From UBA3263 sp964586765 (GTDB lineage Bacteria > Bacteroidota > Bacteroidia > Bacteroidales > Muribaculaceae): 64,000 nt of DNA. The notes beneath the pieces are model-generated. The model was not told the origin of the DNA. It did no database searches and saw only the letters and a program-made list of their open reading frames with translations. Positions 1-8,442 of this stretch are shown one piece after another; within the stretch, counting starts at the first letter, position 1; each line of letters begins with the position of its first letter. The stretch is taken from assembly GCA_964586765.1 (NCBI GenBank), contig CAZPHN010000009.1, forward strand, positions 13,150 through 77,149, written 5' to 3'. A program made the position numbers and the translations under genes.

Positions 1-189
1 GCGCTCTACACCCTCAACGGCATATCTGGCTCAGACCTCACCTTCACCTACACCATTGAAGAAGTTGACGGCATTGCCGAAATCACAGCTACCACCGCCA
101 CCACAATCTACACCATCACCGGTGTTAAGGTAAGCCATCCCGTCAAAGGTCTCAACATCATCAACGGTCGCAAAGTCCTCGTAAAATAA
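1..189 (+). CDS. 3' end of a secreted/surface protein (partial)
   Basis: The reading frame is open from base 1 to a TAA at 187-189, giving 63 codons with the start outside the window. The last residues (IYTITGVKV, then a turn and GRKVLVK) match the C-terminal tails of the surface proteins at 5457 and 28353. Such tails resemble the short beta-sandwich sorting domains of Bacteroidota secreted proteins. The main domain is not visible, so no function can be given. A hairpin terminator follows at 212. Confidence 0.75.
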   Translation, partial: ALYTLNGISGSDLTFTYTIEEVDGIAEITATTATTIYTITGVKVSHPVKGLNIINGRKVLVK

Positions 190-211
190 CCATCACTATC
201 CGATAGCCAAC

Positions 212-249
212 AAGGGTCGACTCCAGCAAATGGAATCGACCCTTCTTTT
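212..249 (+). terminator. Intrinsic terminator after the partial surface-protein gene
   Basis: Arms at 212-225 (AAGGGTCGACTCCA) and 231-244 (TGGAATCGACCCTT) pair with a single mismatch across a 5-nt loop and are followed by a T-rich stretch to 249. It lies 23 nt after the stop codon at 189. Confidence 0.8.
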
Positions 250-351
250 GATGCTCAAATACTTAGGGGTGCCTCTGGCTTTAATAATGCTTACTAAAGT
301 TCAGGCAACTTCACAGGTCCGAACGTTCATTTTAAAGCGAAAATCTCTTTG

Positions 352-399
352 AAAAAAAAGGATAACGCGCTGACTATCATTGATAATCAGCGCGCTATC
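352..399 (-). terminator. Intrinsic terminator of the tRNA-Pro gene
   Basis: On the minus strand a 13-bp stem (387-399 pairing with 361-373, one G-U pair) closes a 13-nt loop and is followed by eight T residues (352-359). It sits immediately 3' of the tRNA. Confidence 0.85.
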
Positions 400-406
400 T
401 CTTCAG

Positions 407-481
407 TCGGGGTGACAAGATTCGAACTTGCGACCACACGCCCCCCAGACGCGTACTCTAACCGGGCTGAGCTACACCCCG
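407..481 (-). tRNA. tRNA-Pro (anticodon GGG)
   Basis: The minus strand folds as a cloverleaf. The 7-bp acceptor stem is CGGGGTG/CACCCCG with A73, followed by a GCTC D-stem, an anticodon stem with loop CTGGGGG, and a T-arm containing GTTCGAATC. The C1-G72 pair with A73 is typical of proline tRNA. No CCA is encoded, as is common in Bacteroidota. It has its own promoter (501-531) and terminator (352-399). Confidence 0.93.
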
Positions 482-500
482 CTGTGCCTTAAAAGCGATG

Positions 501-531
501 CAAAGTTAGTCACTTTTTGCTTACCCACCAA
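501..531 (-). promoter_or_regulatory. Promoter of tRNA-Pro
   Basis: The minus strand carries TAACTTTG (508-501), the Bacteroidota -7 box, with TTG (531-529) 20 nt further upstream. The predicted start lies about 10 nt before the tRNA 5' end at 481. Confidence 0.7.
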
Positions 532-655
532 ATTTTTTTGCAATTTTTTTTAAAAAAAATACTAACTCGCTATTAATCAAGCCAACTTTTTTGCCGTTTC
601 TATGCGAGTCTGCATTTGAATATCCAAGTTTTTTCTTAAAACAACGCTATCGGCG

Positions 656-686
656 TTGTAGAGATGGGAAAAAGTTAGTAACTTTG
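656..686 (+). promoter_or_regulatory. Promoter for the nucleotidyltransferase/ABC exporter pair
   Basis: TTG (656-658), a 20-nt gap and TAACTTTG (679-686) match the Bacteroidota consensus. The box ends only 4 nt before the GTG at 691, so the transcript would begin at or next to the start codon and be nearly leaderless. Confidence 0.65.
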
Positions 687-690
687 CGTC

Positions 691-1833
691 GTGAAAAATA
701 CGGTCAAAATATTTTTTGCTTTGTTGAGGTCCGGTATGTTCGGAACTCCTATCCCGGAGTCCGAGTTGCCCGAGAGTATCGACTGGAACGCCATTGTAAA
801 ATTGGCTCAGAAGCACGTTGTCTTAGGTATTATCATTGACTCTGTTCAGCTTTTGCCTGAAAGACTGCGCCCGTCTGCTCCGATTTTAGCCAAGATGAGC
901 AAGTTTGCGCTGGGGCTTATCCAGACAAACCTTATTTTGGATAAGACCGCAGCCCGATTGGTGGAGTTTTTCAATCAATATGGTATTTCCGGCGTTCTGC
1001 TGAAGGGGCAGGGTGTGGCGCGATATTACCGTATGCCGCAAATGAGACAATGCGGCGACATCGATTTTTATGTCGGTAAGACCATATATAATAAGGCGGT
1101 AGATTTATGCCTGAAAAATATTGTTACCGATAAGAGCACCTGCAGCGAGAGCGAGCAACATTTCGATTTCTTTATGGGCGACATACCTATCGAGCTCCAC
1201 CGTCTTGCCTCAAGGGTTTATTCGCCTGTCCGCAGCGGGAGGTTCCAAAGGTGGGTTGTCGAGGAACTTGAACACTCGCCTAAACGCCGGACTTTGACCA
1301 TCGGCAATACCGCCGTGACGCTGCCTTCATATGATTTCGACGCGATATTCATTTTTTACCATGCGTGGCGTCATTTTATTATGGGAGGAATTGGATTGCG
1401 CCAACTATGTGATTGGGCAATGATTTTTCACACTCATGCTCAGGATATTGACTCCGAAAGGCTCAAAGAAAACCTCAACCGTTTCGGCATGACCAAAGGG
1501 TGGAAGCTCTTTGCCTGTATTGCTGTCAACCATCTTGGTATATCGGCAGATAAGATTCCGCTATATGACCCGACATATGCCCGGAAATCAGAAAAAGTAT
1601 TGGCTGAAATCCTTGCCGGCGGCAACTTTGGCTACTATTCCGAGGCTCATGTGCGAACTAAGAAATATGGTCACGGACTCAGGCTCGGATTAGGCAAGGT
1701 GCGCAACATTACCGGATATTTTTGTGCTCTTTTTTCCCTGATTCCCGTTGAAGCCACATTTCTTTACTTTAATCGCCTTTTTTCTGGGACAATAGCCTTT
1801 ACTAAACGGTCAAGACACGAAAACAACAATTAG
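691..1833 (+). CDS. Nucleotidyltransferase family protein (NTP_transf_5-like)
   Basis: This 380-residue protein resembles the NTP_transf_5 family (PF14907). The diagnostic stretch is near residues 107-130: an LLKG motif, a conserved basic/tyrosine segment, then RQCGDIDFYV, whose two acidic residues should bind metal. A histidine/tryptophan-rich helix (FYHAWRHF) follows mid-protein. Members accompany HprK-like kinases and PqqD-like proteins in lasso and related RiPP clusters; their substrate there is not settled. The chosen start is GTG 691, because the family N-terminus (a hydrophobic FFALLRS helix) precedes the next in-frame ATG at 736. Only 17 nt separate it from the ABC exporter, so the two are probably one operon. 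Its role with the peptide genes at 8443-10336 is inferred. Confidence 0.75.
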   Translation: MKNTVKIFFALLRSGMFGTPIPESELPESIDWNAIVKLAQKHVVLGIIIDSVQLLPERLRPSAPILAKMSKFALGLIQTNLILDKTAARLVEFFNQYGISGVLLKGQGVARYYRMPQMRQCGDIDFYVGKTIYNKAVDLCLKNIVTDKSTCSESEQHFDFFMGDIPIELHRLASRVYSPVRSGRFQRWVVEELEHSPKRRTLTIGNTAVTLPSYDFDAIFIFYHAWRHFIMGGIGLRQLCDWAMIFHTHAQDIDSERLKENLNRFGMTKGWKLFACIAVNHLGISADKIPLYDPTYARKSEKVLAEILAGGNFGYYSEAHVRTKKYGHGLRLGLGKVRNITGYFCALFSLIPVEATFLYFNRLFSGTIAFTKRSRHENNN

Positions 1834-1850
1834 ACTGATACATCAACAGC

Positions 1851-3503
1851 GTGAAACGCATCGCTCCATATATTAAGTACCTTTGGCATATTACGGATGG
1901 CTCACACCTGAGCGTACTGCTACGCACACTTTTAGGCGTCATGAAGGTTGGCGTCATGCTTGCGTTCATCTGGCTGAGCAAAACCGCTATCGATTGTGCC
2001 ACGGGAAGAGCTGCCGACTCCTCCGGCTCGTTGGAGATATGGTTCGCGCTGATGGTGGCATGCATGTTGACCGATTTGCTCCTGTCACAGTGTGTGAAAT
2101 ACATTGATTCGCGCGCTGTGTTGCTTATGAACAATCGCGTTAACCGCCGGTTGTTCAATGTATTGATGGCTATGCCTCTTGTCAACGGACAGCAGGGATT
2201 TCATAGCGGCGACATGCTCAACCGTCTGACCCTCGACGTCCGGACGGTTTCCTCCTTCGCGCTTGTCCAGTTTCCCGCAATGGTGGTGCTTTTTGTGCAG
2301 CTTGCGGCGTCGTTCGCCTTCCTTGCATGGCTTAATCCCTACCTTGCGCTCGCTCCGGTAATCGTCATGCCCGTTTGCCTCTTGGCAGGCAAAATGTATT
2401 TCAAGCGTCACCGTCGTCTAACGACTGAAATACGCGAAAACGAGAGCGACATGCACGTATCCATACAAGAAGGTCTCAAACATCGTATGGTCCTCAAATC
2501 GCTTGAATGTACCGACGAGATGGACCGTCGCCTCGGCTCTATTCAGCAAAGGCTTAATACGTTAAATAAGGAGCAGACCCGACTGATTGCTACCAACGGC
2601 TCAATGACCCGTCTTGGGTTCATCATAGGCTATCTGACCGCCTTTGGGTGGAGTATTTTCAGCTTGAAAGCCGGAGTCATCACCTTCGGAACCATGACCG
2701 CCTTTATTCAGCTCGTTAACCGCATCCAGCACCCCATTGCCGGCATTACAGGCTATCTTCCTTCGTTTGTATCCACGTCGGTAGCGATTGATCGCCTCCG
2801 GGAAATCGACGTCAGCTTGCCTATGGAGAAAGGCGAGGACGCTGAATGTCAGCCATTGCCAAGTGCGGGAATACGCGTTGAAAATCTCTCATTCCGATAT
2901 GAATCAGAGGGTACTGACGTCCTTTCCTTGTTCAGCCACGACTTCAAACCCGGCAGCCGTACAATGATTGTAGGCTCTACCGGTGTGGGAAAAACCACAC
3001 TCATAAAGCTGCTGCTCGGACTTCTCAAACCAGACTCCGGGAGCATAGAAATCTATGGCGACGGACATAGCCGCAATGTATCCTCATCTACCCTCTGTAA
3101 CTTCGTATATGTTCCGCAGGGCAACTCGCTGCTCCATGGCACAATACGCAGCAACTTGCTCCTTGCCGCTCCCGGAGCTACGGACGCCCGGCTTGCCCAA
3201 GTACTCCATATCGCCGCTGCCGATTTCGTATTCGACCTTCCCTTAGGTCTCGAAACCTCCTGCGATGAAGCGGGCGGTGGTCTCAGCGAAGGTCAGGCGC
3301 AGCGCATAGCCATTGCCCGCGCCCTGCTTCGCCCCGGCTCCATCCTGCTCCTCGATGAGTTCAACAGTGCCCTCGACGCCGAAACCGCCGCCACCCTCAT
3401 GCAGCGGCTCTCCGATAGCTGCCCAACCGCCACAATCATCATCATCGCCCACCATCGCTCCGCCATCGCCCCCCACTGCGATACCCTCCTCGAAATCCAC
3501 TAA
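1851..3503 (+). CDS. ABC exporter, fused permease and ATPase
   Basis: The 550-residue half-transporter has a six-helix exporter domain (roughly residues 15-310) and a C-terminal nucleotide-binding domain. Walker A is GSTGVGKT (375-382), the Q-loop lies in YVPQGN, the signature is LSEGQ (478-482), and Walker B is ILLLDE followed by a SALD D-loop and an H-loop histidine (AHH). It should work as a dimer in the inner membrane. There is no N-terminal C39 peptidase domain, so it would not cleave a leader itself. The start is GTG 1851, 17 nt after the nucleotidyltransferase. In related clusters this exporter type exports the mature peptide; here the cargo is not shown. Confidence 0.85.
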   Translation: MKRIAPYIKYLWHITDGSHLSVLLRTLLGVMKVGVMLAFIWLSKTAIDCATGRAADSSGSLEIWFALMVACMLTDLLLSQCVKYIDSRAVLLMNNRVNRRLFNVLMAMPLVNGQQGFHSGDMLNRLTLDVRTVSSFALVQFPAMVVLFVQLAASFAFLAWLNPYLALAPVIVMPVCLLAGKMYFKRHRRLTTEIRENESDMHVSIQEGLKHRMVLKSLECTDEMDRRLGSIQQRLNTLNKEQTRLIATNGSMTRLGFIIGYLTAFGWSIFSLKAGVITFGTMTAFIQLVNRIQHPIAGITGYLPSFVSTSVAIDRLREIDVSLPMEKGEDAECQPLPSAGIRVENLSFRYESEGTDVLSLFSHDFKPGSRTMIVGSTGVGKTTLIKLLLGLLKPDSGSIEIYGDGHSRNVSSSTLCNFVYVPQGNSLLHGTIRSNLLLAAPGATDARLAQVLHIAAADFVFDLPLGLETSCDEAGGGLSEGQAQRIAIARALLRPGSILLLDEFNSALDAETAATLMQRLSDSCPTATIIIIAHHRSAIAPHCDTLLEIH

Positions 3504-3544
3504 TTCCACCCCTTGGAAATATAGTATTCCTTTAAAACATTAAG

Positions 3545-3576
3545 TTTGCAGAATAATAAATTTATTCTTAATTTTG
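3545..3576 (+). promoter_or_regulatory. Promoter for the ATPase/nuclease-like pair
   Basis: TTTG (3545-3548), a 20-nt gap and TAATTTTG (3569-3576) lie 22 nt before the ATG at 3599. The pair therefore has its own promoter separate from the ABC exporter upstream. Confidence 0.7.
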
Positions 3577-3598
3577 CGGTATAAATAAATCCCTTAAT

Positions 3599-4744
3599 AT
3601 GCATGACCTTAAAATACATAATCTTGGACCTATTGCCGATGTCGATATTACATTTGGTGATTTAACTTTCTTTGTCGGTCCTCAAGCAACAGGTAAAAGT
3701 ATTACATTAGAGGCTCTCAAACTTATTGAAGACAGAGATAGTATAATCGAAACTCTTGATCGATACAACTATATAATAGGTCATAATGCAAAAAGAATCT
3801 TGAATATGTATTTTGGAGAGGGGATGGAAAACATATGGAAAAACGACACCAAAATTGCATTAGATAACAAATCATTGACCATTAACACCCTTGCCAAAGC
3901 TTCATCCGGCAAGGAGAGTTCTGTATTCTATATCCCCGCACAGCGCATAGTTTGTATGGGTGATGGCTTCCCTAAGTTTTTTAGCGATTTCACATTCACC
4001 ACACCATATGTGCTAAGGGAATTTACTGAAACCCTTCGTGCCTTTGTGCAATTTGGACTCGGTAATAAAACCAAAGTGTTTCCATTGACAGAAAGACTCA
4101 AAAATATTCTACGCAAATCTTTTGATGAGTCTATATTTCATACCGGTAAAGTTATATTATCTGAGGTCTCAGGTCAGAAGAAATTACAGCTTGACATCGA
4201 CGGCATGAATATACCGTTTATGGCTTGGAGTGCCGGTCAAAAAGAATTTATGCCCCTGCTTCTTGCATTTTATTGCCTTTCCGGTCCAGCATCCCGGATT
4301 GTTAAGAAAGAAAAATACAAGACGGTAATAATAGAAGAACCCGAAATGGGATTACATCCCAAAGCTATTTTGAGCGTACTCTTACAGATATGTGATTTGG
4401 TTCAGAGTGGATATAAAGTCGTTGTATCAACCCATTCATCAATAATGCTGGAGTTTGCGTGGGCATTTAATACCCTAAAAGGCAATTGTGACAACTTCCA
4501 TAAGGCCGTATGTGAATTATTTGATGTATCATCCGACTCCTCCGTAGGCAAAATGCTTTATGGATTTATCTCAAAATCCATTAAGACATATTATTTCTCG
4601 CGAGAAAGCGAAGGAACCAAGGTAACAACACACGATATTAGTTCTCTGGATGTATATTCCGATAATACTATATTGTCGGAATGGGGTGGAATTTCCGCAT
4701 TTTCAAGTAAAGTAAATGATGTAGTTTCAAACCATATCTCTTAA
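3599..4744 (+). CDS. AAA family ATPase (OLD/RecF-like, ABC-type fold)
   Basis: The 381-residue protein opens with a strand-rich segment leading into Walker A GPQATGKS (27-34). A long helical insert follows, then an SAGQKEF signature-like motif, a Walker B region with paired glutamates (VIIEEPEMGLHP) and an STHSSIML switch segment. This is the layout of OLD-type, SMC-like ATPases, but no Toprim nuclease domain is present. The gene lies 2 nt before a small protein with nuclease-like features (4747), so the two form a unit under the promoter at 3545-3576. Two-gene ATPase/effector pairs of this type are often anti-phage modules. That role is inferred here. Confidence 0.8.
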   Translation: MHDLKIHNLGPIADVDITFGDLTFFVGPQATGKSITLEALKLIEDRDSIIETLDRYNYIIGHNAKRILNMYFGEGMENIWKNDTKIALDNKSLTINTLAKASSGKESSVFYIPAQRIVCMGDGFPKFFSDFTFTTPYVLREFTETLRAFVQFGLGNKTKVFPLTERLKNILRKSFDESIFHTGKVILSEVSGQKKLQLDIDGMNIPFMAWSAGQKEFMPLLLAFYCLSGPASRIVKKEKYKTVIIEEPEMGLHPKAILSVLLQICDLVQSGYKVVVSTHSSIMLEFAWAFNTLKGNCDNFHKAVCELFDVSSDSSVGKMLYGFISKSIKTYYFSRESEGTKVTTHDISSLDVYSDNTILSEWGGISAFSSKVNDVVSNHIS

Positions 4745-4746
4745 AG

Positions 4747-5223
4747 ATGGACGCTGAAGGCAAAACCTTATCCTCAATGTCTGCAGGACATCACAAACTC
4801 AGAAATTATTATTCTTCCGGGTTAGGTGCTGTCATCGCGCCCGACAGACGTCATATTAAGGTCCCTGACACGTTTTTGATCAAAGGCTCTTTAGCTTTGG
4901 ATAGTGCGGCTAAACAAGATATGCCCGATAGTAACCGGTGGGACTATGCTATTGATTATAATGGTGAAGTTTTCTTCATTGAAATTCATCCGGCATCCAC
5001 ATCTGAAATACCCACCGTTATAAACAAAGTGAACGGTTTACGTCAATGGCTTGCGACTATAAACGCAGACCTGCTTTCTTTGCCACCCGTAAACAGAAAA
5101 TTCTACTGGGTATCATCAGGAAAAACGGCTTTGAGAGTAACGCCCAGCTCTCGACAGGCAAAACAATTAGCCGCAAAGAAAATCATTCCGGTAGGAACAA
5201 TTTGGGATTATTCCAAATTATAA
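4747..5223 (+). CDS. Small protein partnered with the AAA ATPase, possible nuclease fold
   Basis: This 158-residue protein is unrecognised as a named family. The central segment reads RWDYAI, then about eight residues later VFFIEIHPAS. An acidic residue in a first strand followed by E-x-H in a second strand recalls the PD-(D/E)XK core with histidine replacing the usual lysine. C-terminal basic residues could contact nucleic acid. It starts 2 nt after the ATPase stop and would be made with it. The nuclease idea is weak and rests on one motif. It has neither signal peptide nor transmembrane segment. Confidence 0.6.
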   Translation: MDAEGKTLSSMSAGHHKLRNYYSSGLGAVIAPDRRHIKVPDTFLIKGSLALDSAAKQDMPDSNRWDYAIDYNGEVFFIEIHPASTSEIPTVINKVNGLRQWLATINADLLSLPPVNRKFYWVSSGKTALRVTPSSRQAKQLAAKKIIPVGTIWDYSKL

Positions 5224-5230
5224 TCCAATA

Positions 5231-5306
5231 TGCTTGGGAGCGGCATGCGTCTCGCGTGCCGGTAATATCTCTATTCGCGCGACAGGTCGGCGGTTTGGAA
5301 ACCGCC
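5231..5306 (+). repeat. Half copy of a palindromic intergenic repeat plus an adjacent hairpin
   Basis: Bases 5231-5265 match the left half of the two-hairpin repeat seen in full at 7992, 24151 and 28189: a GCTTGGGAG edge, then GGCATGCGTCTCGCGTGCC as an inner palindrome, then GGTAA. The right half is missing. It is replaced by a different hairpin, GGCGGTTT/AAACCGCC (5289-5306), which may terminate the ATPase operon. Confidence 0.6.
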
Positions 5307-5354
5307 TCTCCACCGGCTTCTGGGGGGGAGGGTTTGAAATTTTTGGGGGAAAAT

Positions 5355-5385
5355 TTTGTGGAGTGGGGGAAATGTTGTATCTTTG
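5355..5385 (+). promoter_or_regulatory. Promoter of the 816-residue secreted protein
   Basis: TTTG (5355-5358), a 19-nt gap and TATCTTTG (5378-5385) precede the ATG at 5457 by about 70 nt. The leader is AT-rich with no evident fold. Confidence 0.7.
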
Positions 5386-5456
5386 CGCAATAATTTGTAT
5401 CACTATATACACTTAAAAACAAGAAAAACAATTAAATAACTATAACTTAATAAACT

Positions 5457-7907
5457 ATGATTATCAAAAAATCACTAAAAATCACACTTTCTGCGTTGCT
5501 TCTCGCAGCCGGCGTGTCTGTGTACGCCCAAGAAACAGAGAAAAAAGTTGTGACTTTGAACGACGCTGACAAAACACCAATCTCTTGGTCTGATTTTGTC
5601 AATGCTCTCAAAAATCCGCCCTCTGGTGCTATTGATGAGGCTATCGCTGCAAGATGGCAAACAGCCGATACCGCATATACTAATGCCCAGTCACGCCAGA
5701 AGATAACAGCAAGTAAGCTTCCGGCTGCAAAAAAAGCTTATGAAGATAAAAACGGCGAACTCAATGGCTTGCAAGGAACTCTGCAGAAAAAGTCCAATGA
5801 GTATATCAGTCTAGTCAATGGAAACAAAAAGGTACTTGTACAATGGCTTGACAGCGTGAATACTGCGTTAAATAGTTTTGCTAATGCATGGAATGATATG
5901 GTTGATAACTGGGATGGTGAATCTGCATACACTACCAAAGGATATGTATATTACAAGACTATGAAACAGGGTTTGACTTCGTCATACAATTTCTTTCTAT
6001 ATTTTGTTGATGAGTCAACTGAAACGCCCTCATCTGAGGAATGGACACGAGCCACAGAAACTCAATTATTTCAATTTCTTTTGGCACCCAAGAGTAGCAG
6101 TAATGCTGCTATTAAATTAGCCAAATTCTATATCTATCTTGGCACAGATTCTGACGGTCAATATAATTATACTGCAACAACGAATGGTTGCATTGGCTTT
6201 ACTGCTCCGAACAATAATGAGGAGGTCATGAATACTGATCTCATGACTAATGTTACACAAAGCATAAGTACACTTACAAATAATGATGCTTATAAATTAG
6301 GTGTAAATGATTCTGCCATTGAGAAGGTCGAGGGCGAATTAGAAGAGATACAGGAATCTATCGATGCAATTAACGTGACTAAAGGAGAGGATGGTCTTAC
6401 AGAAATTGAACGTCTCTTGAGTGACTACCAGTATTGGGATTCACGTAAGACGATATATGATCAGCAGGTATCTGATGCAAAAATTGAATACGATGCCGCA
6501 AAACTCGAATACGATCAAGCCAAAGAAGAATCAAAAGAAGGAGCTCTCGTTCCCTACCAAAATGTAATTCTTACTGATGACATTACCACTGATGAAACAA
6601 TCAGCAGTTATAGTGGTGTAATTACTGGTAACAAGAATGGAAAACCGTGTATAATTAATTATACTGGCACTGGCAATCTCTTTACCACCCTCACCGGTAG
6701 CCTTGTTAACGTTGCTGTCAATGGTAAACTCGCTGCAGCCTCAAGCGGCCTCCGCAATAGTTTTGCCAATTGGGATGGTGAAACCGGTGTATTTGTTGCC
6801 GCTGATGGTAACACTCGTACTGAGTGCAGTAGTATCGGTCAGCTTGGCTACGCAGCCCGTGCAACGTATGGTATTGACTTCGCTAACGAAGGTTCAATCG
6901 TAGATTTGACTGAAGCCTCAAAGGTTTACAGCATCACCGTTTATACATCTCCTGAGGATATAGTTCCTCACTTTGCACAGGTAAGCGGAAATGATTTCGT
7001 TACTGAAAATGGCACTATCGAAATTGCAGAAACCAACACATTAGTTGAATCTGCCGACAAGCTTGACCTCACCAATGTATTCTACAATGATGGCACTAAG
7101 AACTATTCCTCTAAAATCATTATCCAAGACAGGCAGGCATTCTACAGCCCTAAGGAAATCTATGCTGAGAAACTGACTTATAATCGCCAGTTTAACCAAG
7201 ACAAGAATGTTGCATGTCTGCCTTTTGCAATGGATGTTGACAAAAACAGCGGTATTGAATATCTTTGCACATATTATAAGGAAAGCGAAAGCAAGTTCTT
7301 CTTTAAGGAAGATGTCGGCACAATCGCAGCAAACACTCCTCTTATGATTGTAGCAAAGAATTCCTTCAAGCTTGAAAACATGAGTGGAATTACCCTTCAG
7401 CCCACTCCGGCAGGACAGATTGTAGAACAGGCAAGTCTCGCCAACGACGGCAGTAAGATTTTTGGTACCTTTAGAGAAGCTACGAGAGATGCATTTGGCG
7501 ATCCTGAGACAAGCAACTATAAGGTATATGCAATGTCCAGCGGTACATTTAAGGCTGCAAACAATGTAACAATTCCTTCTTTCCGTGCTGTTATCCATAG
7601 TACACTTAAACCTTTCGCTGGCGCACCGGCAGACCGCCGCATCGCTATCCTTAACAGAGATGGCGAGGACATCACCGAGGAAGTTGAAACCGCAATCAAT
7701 GGCGTGAAGGCTGAGGATTCTTCGCTCACCGTCGTTGGCGGTCAGGGCGTCATCACCATCACCTCTGAGGCTGACCACGGTCAGGTTCCCGTTTACGCTA
7801 TCGACGGTAAGACCGTAGCTACAGCCAACGTTACCGAAGGCACCACCACCGTTAATGTCAAAGGCGGCATCTACATCGTCCTTGGCAAGAAGGTTCTGGT
7901 TAAGTAA
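5457..7907 (+). CDS. Large secreted protein with coiled coils and a C-terminal sorting-like tail
   Basis: The 816-residue protein begins with a clear signal peptide: basic MIIKKS, a hydrophobic core, and a VYAQ cleavage site near residue 24. The N-terminal third is alanine/lysine/glutamate-rich and helical. Two coiled-coil segments lie near residues 285-305 and 335-360. The central part is threonine/asparagine-rich and beta-like. The C-terminus (VYAIDGKTVATANV, then GIYIVLGKKVLVK) matches tails of other surface proteins in this window. I recognise no enzymatic domain; a cell-surface or exported structural protein is most likely. It has its own promoter and a strong terminator at 7931. Confidence 0.8.
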   Translation: MIIKKSLKITLSALLLAAGVSVYAQETEKKVVTLNDADKTPISWSDFVNALKNPPSGAIDEAIAARWQTADTAYTNAQSRQKITASKLPAAKKAYEDKNGELNGLQGTLQKKSNEYISLVNGNKKVLVQWLDSVNTALNSFANAWNDMVDNWDGESAYTTKGYVYYKTMKQGLTSSYNFFLYFVDESTETPSSEEWTRATETQLFQFLLAPKSSSNAAIKLAKFYIYLGTDSDGQYNYTATTNGCIGFTAPNNNEEVMNTDLMTNVTQSISTLTNNDAYKLGVNDSAIEKVEGELEEIQESIDAINVTKGEDGLTEIERLLSDYQYWDSRKTIYDQQVSDAKIEYDAAKLEYDQAKEESKEGALVPYQNVILTDDITTDETISSYSGVITGNKNGKPCIINYTGTGNLFTTLTGSLVNVAVNGKLAAASSGLRNSFANWDGETGVFVAADGNTRTECSSIGQLGYAARATYGIDFANEGSIVDLTEASKVYSITVYTSPEDIVPHFAQVSGNDFVTENGTIEIAETNTLVESADKLDLTNVFYNDGTKNYSSKIIIQDRQAFYSPKEIYAEKLTYNRQFNQDKNVACLPFAMDVDKNSGIEYLCTYYKESESKFFFKEDVGTIAANTPLMIVAKNSFKLENMSGITLQPTPAGQIVEQASLANDGSKIFGTFREATRDAFGDPETSNYKVYAMSSGTFKAANNVTIPSFRAVIHSTLKPFAGAPADRRIAILNRDGEDITEEVETAINGVKAEDSSLTVVGGQGVITITSEADHGQVPVYAIDGKTVATANVTEGTTTVNVKGGIYIVLGKKVLVK

Positions 7908-7930
7908 TTCCCCCAACATCGATTCCCCAA

Positions 7931-7965
7931 AAGGATGCGTCCCCTCCGGGACGCATCCTTTTTTT
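7931..7965 (+). terminator. Intrinsic terminator after the large secreted protein
   Basis: A perfect 13-bp stem (7931-7943 with 7948-7960) and a CTCC loop are followed by a T-run to 7965. Confidence 0.92.
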
Positions 7966-7991
7966 GCCTTCGCTCCCGAAATAGTGAGACA

Positions 7992-8084
7992 TTGCTCGGG
8001 GGCGGCATGTGTCCTCGCATGCCGGTAATTTCTTTTCCGCTCAGTTAGTTACAGGCATGCGAGGACGCATGCCGCACCCAAGCA
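7992..8084 (+). repeat. Two-hairpin palindromic intergenic repeat (BIME-like), copy 2
   Basis: The element starts TTGCTCGGGGGC and ends GCACCCAAGCA, so its outer ends are inverted. Each half contains an inner palindrome built on GGCATGCGTCCTCGCATGCC, joined by a short AT-rich spacer with GTTAGTTACAGG. Copies at 24151 and 28189 share the plan. There is no open reading frame inside. Confidence 0.8.
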
Positions 8085-8091
8085 TAGACGC

Positions 8092-8143
8092 GAAACTTTT
8101 CTGGAAATTATGTTGTTGTATCAGGAAATTTTTGTAACTTTGC
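8092..8143 (+). promoter_or_regulatory. Promoter cassette, copy A
   Basis: TAACTTTG (8135-8142) with TTG at 8113-8115 (19-nt gap) precedes the small ORF at 8163. By ungapped reading, the 52 bases 8092-8143 match 8356-8407 at about 44 positions, so the cassette is duplicated ahead of two small ORFs. Confidence 0.7.
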
Positions 8144-8162
8144 GAACAAACAGATACTTAAA

Positions 8163-8324
8163 ATGAAAGCATCCACTAACAGACCAGCATTCACAGGCTC
8201 TGCATCATCCAAAATTTGTGGGGATGTTTCACAAGTGTCTAATTGTACGATTGGACTAAGAACTGTTACAAAAGAAGATAGGCAACGTTTACGGATACCC
8301 ACTTATCAGTATTTACTTTCGTAA
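8163..8324 (+). CDS. Possible 53-residue peptide gene ahead of the peptide-maturation cluster
   Basis: The ORF opens MKASTNRPAF, has two cysteines near residues 19 and 28 (KICGD and SNCTIG), and ends TYQYLLS. It sits 20 nt after promoter copy A and 118 nt before the candidate precursor gene at 8443. It matches nothing I recognise. It could be a second, divergent precursor or a decayed gene left by the promoter duplication. Only the good promoter position supports it. Confidence 0.3.
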   Translation: MKASTNRPAFTGSASSKICGDVSQVSNCTIGLRTVTKEDRQRLRIPTYQYLLS

Positions 8325-8355
8325 TATACTATTAACCTATAAAGCGGAAACTTTG

Positions 8356-8407
8356 GAAACTTTTCGGGAAATTATTTTGTTGTATGGAAAAATTGTCGTA
8401 ACTTTGC
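8356..8407 (+). promoter_or_regulatory. Promoter cassette, copy B, for the peptide cluster
   Basis: TTTG (8376-8379), a 19-nt gap and TAACTTTG (8399-8406) lie 36 nt before the ATG at 8443. This is the likely promoter of the candidate precursor and, by readthrough, of the three genes after it. Confidence 0.75.
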
Positions 8408-8442
8408 TCCCAAATTTAAAACAAACAAAACGATAAGATATT

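Noticed and set aside
7041..7919. 292-codon minus-strand ORF opposite the 5457 gene
   Set aside because: It lies antisense to the C-terminal part of the secreted protein, has no recognisable domain, and the plus frame has a signal peptide, promoter and terminator.
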